This document shows, piece by piece, positions 1 through 6,678 of a stretch of 9,241 nucleotides of DNA. The notes below the pieces were generated by a model. The model was not told where the DNA came from. It worked only from the letters and a program-made list of their open reading frames with translations, and ran no database searches. The stretch spans positions 1 to 9,241 of the forward strand of contig CAMFFG010000030.1 of assembly GCA_945949655.1 (NCBI GenBank), read 5' to 3'. This stretch comes from an uncultured Peptococcaceae bacterium (GTDB lineage: Bacteria; Bacillota; Peptococcia; Peptococcales; Peptococcaceae). The position numbers were made by a program, and so were the translations under genes. How positions within the stretch are numbered: position 1 is the first letter of the stretch; every line of letters begins with the position of its first letter.

Positions 1-558
1 CGGGGCATTACCCATAAGCTGTATCAGAAAAAACATTTTGTGCTGGCCCGGTTTATCTCGCAGGTGGCGCGGTTTCTGACCCAGGTGGAGATCCATCCCG
101 GTGCGCAGCTGGGCAGACGGTTGTTTATCGACCATGGCTGCGGCATTGTAATTGGAGAGACTGCCGAAATCGGCAATGATGTGACACTGTACCAGGGCGT
201 TACTCTGGGTGGGACCGGTAAGGAAAGCGGCAAGCGTCATCCTACTCTGGGCAACGATGTGGTAGTGGGCGCCGGCGCTAAGGTGTTAGGCTCATTCCGG
301 GTTGGCAATAATGTAAAGATCGGTGCGGGATCTGTGGTGTTAAAGCCGGTGCCCGATAACTGCACCGTAGTCGGGATCCCCGGCCGGGTGGTGGCCAAAG
401 ACGGGCAGAGCCTGAAGCACGATGCCGAGCTGCATGCCAAACATCAGGCCGACCTGGAGCATGACAAACTGCCTGACCCGGTGGAGGATGCACTGGGCTG
501 CATGGTGCAGCGCATTGCGGACCTGGAACAGAAAATAAAAAAACTGGAGGAAAAATAA
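1..558 (+). CDS. cysE: Serine O-acetyltransferase, 5'-truncated by window edge
   Basis: Transfers acetyl from acetyl-CoA to L-serine, giving O-acetylserine, the precursor of cysteine (cytosolic). The reading frame is open from base 1, and the first codons (RGITHKLYQKKHFVLARF) already match the family region before the left-handed beta helix, so the true start lies upstream. The GTG at 40 is an internal Val codon, not a start. Visible landmarks are EIHPGAQLGRR, the DHG segment with the catalytic-type His at 133-135, the IGETAEIG and VTLGGTGK hexapeptide-repeat turns, a KRHP motif, GAGSVVLKPVP, and the closing GIPGRVV. After this comes a charged, probably coiled-coil tail ending LEQKIKKLEEK, as in Gram-positive CysE/EpsC proteins. 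Its last codons contain the ribosome-binding site of cysS, which starts one base after the stop. Family assignment is secure; the N-terminal domain is not visible. Confidence 0.95.
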   Translation, partial: RGITHKLYQKKHFVLARFISQVARFLTQVEIHPGAQLGRRLFIDHGCGIVIGETAEIGNDVTLYQGVTLGGTGKESGKRHPTLGNDVVVGAGAKVLGSFRVGNNVKIGAGSVVLKPVPDNCTVVGIPGRVVAKDGQSLKHDAELHAKHQADLEHDKLPDPVEDALGCMVQRIADLEQKIKKLEEK

Positions 559-559
559 A

Positions 560-1981
560 ATGGCAAAACCGATCATGGTGCATAATACACTGAATAATAC
601 CAAAATGGAGTTTAAACCGCTGGAAGCGGGCAAGGTGAAAATGTATGTCTGTGGGCCTACCACCTACAACTACATCCATCTGGGCAATGCCCGCCCCATC
701 GTGGTGTTTGATACCATCCGTCGCTATCTGATGTACTGCGGCTATGAAGTGACCTACATTCAGAACTTTACCGATGTGGACGACAAAATCATCAAGCGGG
801 CCCACGAGGAAAACGATGACCCTATCAAACTGGCCGCACGCTATATCGATGAGTTCTTCAAAGATGTGAAAGCCCTGAATGTGCTGCCGGCCACCAAATA
901 TCCGAAGGTGAGCGAACACATGCAGGAGATCATCGACTTTGTGCAGCGCATCATCGATGCCGGTTACGGCTATGAGCTGGATGGCGATGTGTATTTCTCG
1001 GTGCGCAAATATGCCGGTTATGGCAAACTGTCGGGCCGCAATTTAGACGATATGCAGGCTGGTGCCCGTGTGGATGTGGACAGCCGCAAACAGGATCCGA
1101 TGGACTTTGCGCTGTGGAAGAGTGCAAAACCAGGCGAACCGGCCTGGGACAGCCCGTGGGGCAAAGGCCGTCCCGGCTGGCACATTGAATGTTCGGCCAT
1201 GAGCTGCAAATATCTGGGCGAACAGTTTGATATCCACGGCGGCGGACAGGATCTGATCTTCCCCCATCATGAAAACGAAATCGCCCAGACCGAGTGTGTC
1301 ACCGGCAAGCCTATGGCCAACTACTGGCTGCACAATGGTTTTATTACTATCAACTCGGAAAAAATGTCCAAATCGCTGGGCAACTTCTTCCTGCTGCGCG
1401 ATATTTTAGACAAATTTGATCCGGAAACGGTGCGGTTCTATCTGCTGAGTGTGCAGTACCGCAGCCCGCTGGATTTTGACGATGAAAAACTGCAGGTGGC
1501 CCAGAAGGGGCTGGAACGGCTGAAAAACTGCTACACAGCCATGATGAACGGCCTGAAAGCTGCCAGCGCAGAAAACACAGCGGAAGGCGCCGAACTGCTG
1601 CAGAAAGTAGCGGCAGTGGAGGAAGCTTTCCAGGATGCCATGAATGATGATTTCAACACGGCACTGGCTAGCGCCGCGCTGTTTGACATGGCCCGGGAGA
1701 TCAATACCTATCTGAAGCAGGATGTGCTGGACAAAACAGCGCTGCAGAAAGCAGCCGATACCTACACCGCACTGTTAAACATCATGGGGCTGGATTTTGT
1801 CGCCGCAGATAATGCCAACGACGGCCTGGTGGATGATCTGATGAATCTGCTCATCGATCTGCGCAAACAGGCCCGCGCTGACAAAAATTATGCCATGGCT
1901 GACCAGATCCGCAATCAGTTGAATGAGATCGGCGTGATTCTGGAAGATACCAAGCAGGGAACCACCTGGAAACGAAAATAA
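560..1981 (+). CDS. cysS: Cysteinyl-tRNA synthetase
   Basis: Class I aminoacyl-tRNA synthetase that charges tRNA-Cys with cysteine. The 473-aa length is full for the family. The N-terminal Rossmann fold holds C31 (MYVCGPT) and the HIGH-type signature HLGN at 40-43. The zinc site is complete: C31, C211 (GWHIECSAM), H236 and E240 (FPHHENE). KMSKS is at 268-272, followed by SLGNF. The alpha-helical anticodon-binding region occupies the last third. The ATG at 560 is chosen because a GGAGG lies at 546-550, inside the end of cysE, and the protein begins like its relatives (short lead, then a HNTLNNTKMEF strand). It is tightly coupled to cysE, so acetylserine production and cysteine charging share a transcript. 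Many Firmicutes place mrnC and rlmB next; here a terminator follows instead. Confidence 0.98.
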   Translation: MAKPIMVHNTLNNTKMEFKPLEAGKVKMYVCGPTTYNYIHLGNARPIVVFDTIRRYLMYCGYEVTYIQNFTDVDDKIIKRAHEENDDPIKLAARYIDEFFKDVKALNVLPATKYPKVSEHMQEIIDFVQRIIDAGYGYELDGDVYFSVRKYAGYGKLSGRNLDDMQAGARVDVDSRKQDPMDFALWKSAKPGEPAWDSPWGKGRPGWHIECSAMSCKYLGEQFDIHGGGQDLIFPHHENEIAQTECVTGKPMANYWLHNGFITINSEKMSKSLGNFFLLRDILDKFDPETVRFYLLSVQYRSPLDFDDEKLQVAQKGLERLKNCYTAMMNGLKAASAENTAEGAELLQKVAAVEEAFQDAMNDDFNTALASAALFDMAREINTYLKQDVLDKTALQKAADTYTALLNIMGLDFVAADNANDGLVDDLMNLLIDLRKQARADKNYAMADQIRNQLNEIGVILEDTKQGTTWKRK

Positions 1982-2023
1982 ACAGGACTTTGCAGAACAG
2001 AAGATCATAACATCAACTGTACA

Positions 2024-2058
2024 GAATGCCTCCGCCGATCCTTGCGCGGAGGTATTTT
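2024..2058 (+). terminator. Rho-independent terminator after cysS
   Basis: AATGCCTCCGC (2025-2035) pairs with GCGGAGGTATT (2046-2056), with one G-U pair and a 10-base loop, followed by a short T run (2055-2058). The stem is strong but the U tract is short, so termination may be incomplete. It sits 43 bases after the cysS stop and before the next promoters. Confidence 0.7.
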
Positions 2059-2114
2059 CGTGCAGCGAAACAGAAGTGTTTATGCTTAAATACAGTATAC
2101 ATAAAGGAAACAAA

Positions 2115-2143
2115 TTGACAGCCTGCGGCAAGACCGATAAACT
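2115..2143 (+). promoter_or_regulatory. Candidate distal promoter for the ANTAR gene
   Basis: A perfect -35 TTGACA (2115-2120), a 17-base spacer and a moderate -10 TAAACT (2138-2143). It would start RNA near 2150 and give a leader of about 135 bases. The match is by eye only. Confidence 0.5.
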
Positions 2144-2206
2144 AATTGGGTAAAAATTTTTGGTTTTGTTTCTGAAAACTGCAGGGAGATTTCACCGGTT
2201 TATCAG

Positions 2207-2235
2207 ATGACAGCCCGAACATTTTCCGGTATAAT
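2207..2235 (+). promoter_or_regulatory. Candidate proximal promoter for the ANTAR gene
   Basis: -35 ATGACA (2207-2212, five of six matches to consensus), a 17-base spacer, and a perfect -10 TATAAT (2230-2235). The start would be near 2242, giving a leader of about 43 bases. This is the stronger of the two upstream candidates. A CAGCCC/GGGCTG inverted repeat (2211-2216 and 2245-2250) brackets the -10 box and could be an operator. Confidence 0.65.
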
Positions 2236-2277
2236 AAAAAAATAGGGCTGGATCGTGGCAAGGTGCAGGAGGAGGGA

Positions 2278-2286
2278 ATGCTGTAA
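2278..2286 (+). other. Minimal upstream ORF (ATG CTG TAA) overlapping the ANTAR start
   Basis: Between the Shine-Dalgarno track and the ANTAR start lies ATG-CTG-TAA, whose stop shares its final A with the ATG at 2286. GGAGG at 2268-2272 is 5 bases from ATG 2278, while GAGGG at 2272-2276 is 9 bases from ATG 2286, so both starts have a plausible site. It may be chance or a translational coupling device. Confidence 0.35.
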
Positions 2287-2852
2287 TGGAACATATTTTA
2301 GCGATAGCCGGAACGGAACAGGGCCAGCAGCAGTTACAGCAGTTACTTCTGGAACAGAATTTTTATGTGGAGTGCTGCGCCAGCAACGGACTGGAAGCAC
2401 GGCGGCTGCTGGACGCGCAGAAGTTTGATCTGGTGGTGGTGAACACGCCATTGCCCGATGAACATGGCGAGGCTGTGGCGCGGCTAGCTTATCAGAATGG
2501 GGCCACGGTGATTCTGCTGGTCAAGGCGGAGCATGCTGATGCCGTGTGGGAGCGCATCCGAAAAACAGGAATCCACATGATTGCCAAGCCGCTGAAACGG
2601 GCTGTGCTTTTTCAGATGCTGCAGTGCATTGTGGTAGAGCAGGAGCGGCTGCAGAAGCTGCAGGAGGAAAAAGACCGGCTCAGTCGTCAGATTCAGGATG
2701 CCAACCTGCTGAACCGGGCTAAACTGCTGCTGATCCAGGTGCTGAAGCTGTCGGAGCCGCAGGCCCATCATTATATTGAGAAGCAGGCTATGGACCTGCG
2801 CATCACCAAGCGGCAGGTGGCGGAAGGTATCATAAATACCTATGAAAACTAA
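2286..2852 (+). CDS. ANTAR-domain transcription antiterminator with degenerate receiver domain
   Basis: Belongs to the NasT/AmiR/EutV-like group, which normally binds paired RNA hairpins and prevents terminator formation. The 188-aa protein has a receiver-like fold (about 1-115), a helical linker predicted as coiled coil (about 115-143, rich in E, Q, K, R and L) and a C-terminal ANTAR domain (about 144-187: NRAKLLLIQVLKLSEPQAHH, then AMDLRITKRQVAEGI). The receiver is atypical. The position normally holding the phosphorylated Asp is N53 (DLVVVNTPLPDEHG), and the N-terminal acidic pair is missing (ILAIAGTE). The conserved Lys remains as K101 (IAKPL). It is therefore probably not controlled by ordinary phosphorylation. 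No histidine kinase lies nearby. The start at 2286 is supported by the purine-rich site upstream. Target RNA is unknown; pyrG follows immediately but has its own promoter. Confidence 0.9.
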   Translation: MEHILAIAGTEQGQQQLQQLLLEQNFYVECCASNGLEARRLLDAQKFDLVVVNTPLPDEHGEAVARLAYQNGATVILLVKAEHADAVWERIRKTGIHMIAKPLKRAVLFQMLQCIVVEQERLQKLQEEKDRLSRQIQDANLLNRAKLLLIQVLKLSEPQAHHYIEKQAMDLRITKRQVAEGIINTYEN

Positions 2853-2860
2853 ACGATGTA

Positions 2861-2869
2861 TGCTATAAT
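2861..2869 (+). promoter_or_regulatory. Extended -10 promoter for pyrG
   Basis: TGCTATAAT is a consensus extended -10 (TG-N-TATAAT), located 9 bases after the ANTAR stop. No good -35 is seen at the right distance, which extended -10 promoters tolerate. Transcription would start near 2876, leaving a leader of about 59 bases. The leader has no terminator-like hairpin and the start region has no G run. Confidence 0.65.
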
Positions 2870-2934
2870 AAAACATTAAATTTGTGAACCGTACTACCAA
2901 TATAAAAATCAGAAAGCAAGGGGGATACCAATCA

Positions 2935-4536
2935 ATGAGTACCAAATACATTTTTGTTACTGGCGGTGTTGTTTCCGGTCTGGGCAAAGGGATCACAGCT
3001 GCTTCGCTGGGTCGGCTGCTGAAAGCCCGCGGTCTGAAAGTGATTGCCCAGAAGCTGGATCCATATATCAATGTGGACCCGGGAACCATGAGCCCGTATC
3101 AGCACGGTGAGGTTTATGTGACCGAAGACGGGGCGGAAACCGACCTGGATCTGGGGCACTATGAACGTTTTATCGATGAAGACCTGAACAAGTACTCTAA
3201 CCTGACCACCGGCAAAGTTTACTGGAACGTGCTGACCAAAGAACGCAACGGCGAATACCTGGGAGAAACCGTGCAGGTGATCCCTCATATTACCAACGAG
3301 ATCAAATCCTTTATTTACAGTGTAGGCAAGACCTCCAATGCCGATGTCATCATCACAGAAATCGGCGGCACTACCGGCGATATTGAAAGCCAGCCCTTTC
3401 TGGAAGCTATCCGGCAGGTATCGCTGGAAGTAGGCCGGGATAACTGCCTGTTTATGCATGTAACGCTGATTCCGTTCATCAAAAGCTCTGGCGAACACAA
3501 GTCCAAGCCTACCCAGCATTCGGTAAAAGAACTGCGCTCCATGGGCATCATTCCGGACATTATCATCGCCCGCTGTGATGAACCCATCGATAAAAGCATT
3601 ATCCAGAAGATCGCCATGTTCTGTAATGTAAAACCGGACTGCGTGATCGAAAATCTGACACTGCCAGTGCTGTATCAGGCGCCCATCATGCTGGAAGAAA
3701 ATCATCTGTCCGACATCGTATGTCGGGAATTAAAGCTGGATGTGCCACCGGCCAACCTGACCGAGTGGAACGATATGCTGCGGCGGATCGACCAGCGGGA
3801 TCAGACCGTGCGTATTGCGCTGGTAGGCAAGTATGTGAAGCTGCACGATGCCTATTTGTCCGTGGCAGAGGCGCTGCACCACGGCGGATATGAAAATGGT
3901 GCGGTAGTCAATATTGAGTGGATCGATTCGGAAGAAATTACAGAAGAAACAGTGGCAGAACGGCTGAAAGGCTGCCATGGGATCCTGGTGCCGGGCGGCT
4001 TTGGCGACCGCGGTGTGGAAGGCAAGATCATTACCGCAAAATATGCCCGTGAAAATGATATCCCATATCTGGGTATCTGCCTGGGGATGCAGGTAGCCGT
4101 TATCGAATTTGCCCGCAATGTGCTGGGGCTGGAAGATGCCAACTCCAGTGAATTTGCGCCAAAAGGGCTGCACAATGTCATCGACCTGATGCCGGATCAG
4201 CAGGGCAATCTGCCGAAAGGCGGCACCATGCGGTTAGGTGCATACCCTTGTGTGATCCGCTCCGGCTCTATGCTGGAAACAGCATACGGCAAAAAAGAAG
4301 TGCAGGAACGGCACCGTCACCGCTACGAATTCAATAATCAGTATCGGGAACAGGTCGAAGCGGCTGGACTGGCTATCACTGGCACCAGCCCGGACGGTCA
4401 TCTGGTAGAAGCGGTAGAAATTCCGGAAAACCGTTTTTATGTGGCAGTACAGTATCACCCGGAATTCAAAAGCCGGCCAAACCATGCCCATCCATTATTC
4501 CGCGAACTGATCAAAGCGGCACTGGAAAGCAGATAA
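2935..4536 (+). CDS. pyrG: CTP synthase (glutamine hydrolysing)
   Basis: Converts UTP to CTP using ATP and ammonia from glutamine, the last step of pyrimidine nucleotide synthesis. The 533-aa length is normal. The N-terminal synthetase domain (about 1-270) starts [16 protein letters not shown], with the P-loop Lys at 18, then the [15 protein letters not shown] segment and [11 protein letters not shown]. The C-terminal class I glutamine amidotransferase domain carries the nucleophile C382 (GICLGMQ) and the H508/E510 pair (YHPEF), so the triad is intact. ATG 2935 is preferred because AAGGGGG (2918-2924) precedes it and the protein then starts exactly like relatives; the in-frame GTG at 2884 has no ribosome-binding site. 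An extended -10 promoter lies at 2861-2869. The attenuator known from Bacillus pyrG was not seen. Confidence 0.98.
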   Translation: MSTKYIFVTGGVVSGLGKGITAASLGRLLKARGLKVIAQKLDPYINVDPGTMSPYQHGEVYVTEDGAETDLDLGHYERFIDEDLNKYSNLTTGKVYWNVLTKERNGEYLGETVQVIPHITNEIKSFIYSVGKTSNADVIITEIGGTTGDIESQPFLEAIRQVSLEVGRDNCLFMHVTLIPFIKSSGEHKSKPTQHSVKELRSMGIIPDIIIARCDEPIDKSIIQKIAMFCNVKPDCVIENLTLPVLYQAPIMLEENHLSDIVCRELKLDVPPANLTEWNDMLRRIDQRDQTVRIALVGKYVKLHDAYLSVAEALHHGGYENGAVVNIEWIDSEEITEETVAERLKGCHGILVPGGFGDRGVEGKIITAKYARENDIPYLGICLGMQVAVIEFARNVLGLEDANSSEFAPKGLHNVIDLMPDQQGNLPKGGTMRLGAYPCVIRSGSMLETAYGKKEVQERHRHRYEFNNQYREQVEAAGLAITGTSPDGHLVEAVEIPENRFYVAVQYHPEFKSRPNHAHPLFRELIKAALESR

Positions 4537-4600
4537 TACTGCCCTCGGCAGGAATTTGAGACAGAAATAAAAAATAGAACTTACGGAGGTTATTGTTTCC

Positions 4601-5785
4601 ATGAAAATCAACGAAAATTATCTGAACCTGAAAGAAAGTTATCTGTTTGCGACAGTCAACAGAAAAGCAAGAGAATTTCAGGCAAGCCATCCTGATAAAA
4701 AAGTCATCAAACTGGGCATTGGCGATGTGACGATCCCGCTGTGTACCGCTGTAACCGAAGCCATGCACAAGGCTGTGGACGAAATGGCTACCAAAGAACA
4801 TTTTCACGGCTATGGCCCGGAACAGGGCTATGATTTCCTGAAAGAAGCCATTCAGTCCTACTATGCCAAACGGAACACCAGCCTGGAACTGGATGAAATC
4901 TTCATCAGCGACGGGGCCAAAAGCGATGTGGGCAACATTCTGGATATCTTTGCCCAGGATAATGTGGTGCTGATCCCCGATCCGGTTTATCCGGTTTATG
5001 TAGATACCAACGTGATGGCTGGCCGCGAAGTGAAATTTATGGATGCCAACGCCAGCAACGGGTTCCTGGCTATGCCGGATCCTGCTGTACATGCCGATAT
5101 TATTTATCTGTGTTCGCCCAATAACCCTACCGGTGCAGTTTACAACAAAGAACAGCTGAAAGCATGGGTGGATTATGCCAACGCCAACGATGCGGTTATC
5201 CTGTTTGACGCAGCCTACGAAGTATTTGTAGCCGATGAAGCTATGCCGCGCAGCATTTTTGAAATTGAAGGTGCCAAACAGTGCGCCATCGAATTCTGCT
5301 CTTTCTCCAAAACAGCCGGATTTACCGGTACCCGCTGCGGCTACACCGTAGTGCCGATGGATCTGGTGCGGGGCGGTGAAAGCCTGAACAAGCTGTGGCT
5401 GCGCCGTCAGACCACCAAATTCAACGGGGTGCCTTATGTGGTACAGCGCGGTGCGGAAGCCGTATTCACCGAAGAAGGCCAGAAACAGATCCATGAAGCA
5501 ATCGCTTACTACAAGGAAAACGCCAAGATTATTGCGGAAGCGCTGGATGAGTTGGGCATCTGGTACACCGGCGGCATCAACTCGCCGTACATCTGGCTGC
5601 AGTGTCCCAACGGCATGGGCTCCTGGGAGTTCTTTGATTTCCTGCTGGAACAGGCCAATGTAGTGGGCACACCGGGCGCCGGTTTCGGCAACAACGGCGA
5701 AGGATTCTTCCGCCTGACCGCTTTTGGTGATCGCGACAACACCAAAGAAGCCGTGGAACGCATCAAAGCTGCGCTGAAAAAATAG
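4601..5785 (+). CDS. dapL: LL-diaminopimelate aminotransferase
   Basis: PLP-dependent fold-type I aminotransferase that converts tetrahydrodipicolinate directly to LL-diaminopimelate with glutamate as amino donor, bypassing the succinyl or acetyl branch of lysine and peptidoglycan synthesis. The 394 aa fit the DapL family. Visible landmarks are the N-terminal [34 protein letters not shown] (71-77), [19 protein letters not shown] with N175, FDAAYE (D203, Y206), the PLP Lys K237 in [14 protein letters not shown], and the carboxylate-binding R371 (GFFRLTAFG). GGAGG at 4585-4589 supports ATG 4601. The 64-base gap after pyrG has only a weak 5-bp hairpin (4539-4551) and no clear promoter, so pyrG readthrough may express it. 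The family-specific motifs separate it from general aspartate aminotransferases. Confidence 0.93.
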   Translation: MKINENYLNLKESYLFATVNRKAREFQASHPDKKVIKLGIGDVTIPLCTAVTEAMHKAVDEMATKEHFHGYGPEQGYDFLKEAIQSYYAKRNTSLELDEIFISDGAKSDVGNILDIFAQDNVVLIPDPVYPVYVDTNVMAGREVKFMDANASNGFLAMPDPAVHADIIYLCSPNNPTGAVYNKEQLKAWVDYANANDAVILFDAAYEVFVADEAMPRSIFEIEGAKQCAIEFCSFSKTAGFTGTRCGYTVVPMDLVRGGESLNKLWLRRQTTKFNGVPYVVQRGAEAVFTEEGQKQIHEAIAYYKENAKIIAEALDELGIWYTGGINSPYIWLQCPNGMGSWEFFDFLLEQANVVGTPGAGFGNNGEGFFRLTAFGDRDNTKEAVERIKAALKK

Positions 5786-5804
5786 TCTCAAAAAATATTT
5801 TTCC

Positions 5805-5857
5805 ATACCGGTACAGAAAGAATACCAATGCGGATGCTTTCTGTATCGGTATTTTTT
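5805..5857 (+). terminator. Strong Rho-independent terminator after dapL
   Basis: The 16-base arm 5805-5820 pairs along its full length with 5837-5852 (one G-U pair), leaves a 16-base loop, and is followed by TTTTT (5853-5857). It begins 20 bases after the dapL stop codon. Confidence 0.93.
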
Positions 5858-5859
5858 CA

Positions 5860-5888
5860 TTGAGAATCATAAAAAAATATGTTATAGT
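5860..5888 (+). promoter_or_regulatory. Promoter of the small two-gene cassette
   Basis: -35 TTGAGA (5860-5865), a 17-base spacer ending in a TG-N extension (5880-5882), and -10 TATAGT (5883-5888). It begins only 3 bases after the dapL terminator and drives the genes at 5945 and 6198; the start would be near 5895. By eye it is one of the best promoter matches in the window. Confidence 0.75.
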
Positions 5889-5944
5889 TAAAAATAAATA
5901 TGAAATGTTTTGCAAAAACTGATGATACCAAGAGGTGATGACGG

Positions 5945-6214
5945 ATGATGTATCCATTTTTACAGTTGGAGGATGGCACAGAAATCGTTCATTCGGAGAT
6001 GAGACAGGATGGAACTGTAAAGGTTTACATTGAAAAACCTGTAGAAGGTGGCTTTTTCTCTGCAACTTGCTATTTGCCCAAATATGTGTGGGAGCATGTG
6101 GAAGGTTTTTCTGATGCCGACATTGAGAGATATCAGGAAATTCTGGAATCCACAGCGCATCTGATTATTCGCTTTTCCCAGGAGGGAGGGTTTGAGAATG
6201 CCGCAAATTTTTAA
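5945..6214 (+). CDS. Small hypothetical protein, partner of the DUF4160-like gene
   Basis: An 89-aa acidic protein of no family I can name with confidence. It starts with a beta-rich stretch (YPFLQLEDGTEIVHSEM, DGTVKVYIEKP), has a middle ATCYLPKYVWEHVEGFSD segment and ends with a likely helix (DIERYQEILESTAHLIIRFS) and GGFENAANF. There is no signal peptide or membrane segment, so it is probably cytosolic. AGAGGTGA (5931-5938) supports ATG 5945; ATG 5948 is equally possible. Its last 17 bases overlap the next gene, and the codons near its C-terminus form that gene's ribosome-binding site, so translation is probably coupled. Base composition is visibly AT-richer and codon choice less CTG/GGC-biased than in the flanking housekeeping genes, which suggests acquisition. 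An antitoxin-like role is only a guess from the arrangement. Confidence 0.8.
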   Translation: MMYPFLQLEDGTEIVHSEMRQDGTVKVYIEKPVEGGFFSATCYLPKYVWEHVEGFSDADIERYQEILESTAHLIIRFSQEGGFENAANF

Positions 6215-6476
6215 AATTGGGGCATATTTAGTGTACTTCTGGGCGAACGAAAATGATCCGCTGGAACCAGTGCATGTGCATATTGCATTGGGTGTCCCCA
6301 GCGCCAATGCAACGAAAATATGGATCACAAAAGCAGGAAAATGTCTGTTATGTCATAATCAATCGCAGATTCCACGGCATGTACTGCGCAATATGATGGA
6401 TATTATTGAAGCGCGGAATCAGGATGTACTGGATAAGTGGATGGAGTTCTTTGGAGAGATTCAGTTTTATTGCTGA
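6198..6476 (+). CDS. DUF4160-like small protein
   Basis: A 92-aa protein starting MPQIFKIGAYLVYFWANEND, with an H-x-H segment (EPVHVHIALG, H26 and H28), a KIWIT strand and a C-terminal helical part ending WMEFFGEIQFYC. This order (MP.I, aromatic strand, P.H.H motif, W near the C-terminus) is that of DUF4160 proteins, which often occur in two-gene modules and have no well-established biochemical role. C49 and C52 form a CxxC followed by H53; with H26/H28 they could bind metal, but this is speculative. ATG 6198 is chosen because a very strong GGAGGGAGGG (6181-6190) lies 7 bases upstream; an in-frame TTG at 6192 would sit too close to it. The gene overlaps its upstream partner by 17 bases and is followed by a terminator. 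Confidence 0.82.
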   Translation: MPQIFKIGAYLVYFWANENDPLEPVHVHIALGVPSANATKIWITKAGKCLLCHNQSQIPRHVLRNMMDIIEARNQDVLDKWMEFFGEIQFYC

Positions 6477-6504
6477 TGAAAAAATCTGTTAATAGAAAAT
6501 ATAG

Positions 6505-6533
6505 TAGAGCCTGGAGTGCGGCTCTATTTTTTT
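6505..6533 (+). terminator. Rho-independent terminator after the DUF4160-like gene
   Basis: TAGAGCC (6505-6511) pairs perfectly with GGCTCTA (6520-6526) around an 8-base loop, followed directly by seven T (6527-6533). It starts 28 bases after the stop codon and insulates the cassette from the efflux operon. Confidence 0.93.
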
Positions 6534-6586
6534 GTTTAGAATATTTTAAGAGATTCTTACAATTTGATCGGATGCTATCTTTGTTC

Positions 6587-6615
6587 TTGCTTTTTTGATA
6601 GTGCTGTATTATGAT
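6587..6615 (+). promoter_or_regulatory. Candidate promoter of the efflux operon
   Basis: TTGCTT (6587-6592), a 17-base spacer and TATGAT (6610-6615). The -35 is weak (TTG only) and the -10 good. Overlapping alternatives such as TTGATA (6595-6600) lack a well-spaced -10. A start near 6622 would place the palindrome at 6628-6645 just inside the transcript, a usual place for a repressor. Confidence 0.5.
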
Positions 6616-6627
6616 ATATGAGTAAAA

Positions 6628-6645
6628 TGACTGACCAGTCAGTCA
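6628..6645 (+). promoter_or_regulatory. TetR-family-type operator palindrome
   Basis: TGACTGACCAGTCAGTCA has two perfect 8-base inverted arms (TGACTGAC and GTCAGTCA) around a 2-base centre. The TGAC/GTCA arms and 18-base length are typical of TetR-family repressor sites in front of efflux genes. It lies between the candidate promoter and the adaptor start. No repressor gene is present in the window. Confidence 0.8.
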
Positions 6646-6678
6646 GAGCGTTTATTTGTGTTCACAGGAGGAGAAAGC

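Larger units (their letters stand above)
1982..2285 (+). other. 304-base regulatory gap between cysS and the ANTAR gene
   Basis: This non-coding stretch holds the cysS terminator (2024-2058), two candidate promoters (2115-2143 and 2207-2235), repeated and inverted short motifs around them, and a purine-rich Shine-Dalgarno track (2268-2276). A 23-codon frame starting at ATG 2082 has no ribosome-binding site and is not called. No RNA gene or known riboswitch was recognised, and no pair of hairpins with hexanucleotide loops of the ANTAR-target type was found by eye. Confidence 0.7.

Noticed and set aside
40..42. GTG as the start of cysE
   Set aside because: The frame continues open to the window edge with family-matching residues before it, and there is no ribosome-binding site, so this is an internal Val codon.
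278..919. Antisense open frame across the cysE-cysS junction (213 codons)
   Set aside because: It covers two certain genes, its Pro/His/Arg-rich sequence resembles nothing known, and no promoter is evident.
2082..2153. 23-codon ORF in the gap before the ANTAR gene
   Set aside because: No ribosome-binding site, unremarkable composition, and it overlaps a candidate promoter.
2884..2886. GTG as an earlier pyrG start
   Set aside because: No Shine-Dalgarno precedes it, and it would add 17 residues absent from the family; AAGGGGG sits properly before ATG 2935.
2932..3705. Antisense open frame opposite pyrG (257 codons)
   Set aside because: Shadow of the CTP synthase gene; no domain and no independent expression signal.
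4539..4551. CTGCC-ctc-GGCAG hairpin after pyrG as a terminator
   Set aside because: The stem is only 5 bp and no T run follows, so it is too weak to call an intrinsic terminator.
4511..5860. Long open frame on the - strand opposite dapL (449 codons)
   Set aside because: It lies wholly antisense to a gene with intact family motifs and covers the dapL terminator. Its protein is of low complexity with no recognisable domain, and the frame is explained by codon bias on the opposite strand.
6547..6559. TAAGA-gat-TCTTA inverted repeat upstream of the efflux promoter
   Set aside because: The arms are only 5 bp in an AT-rich region; expected by chance and not placed with any clear promoter element.
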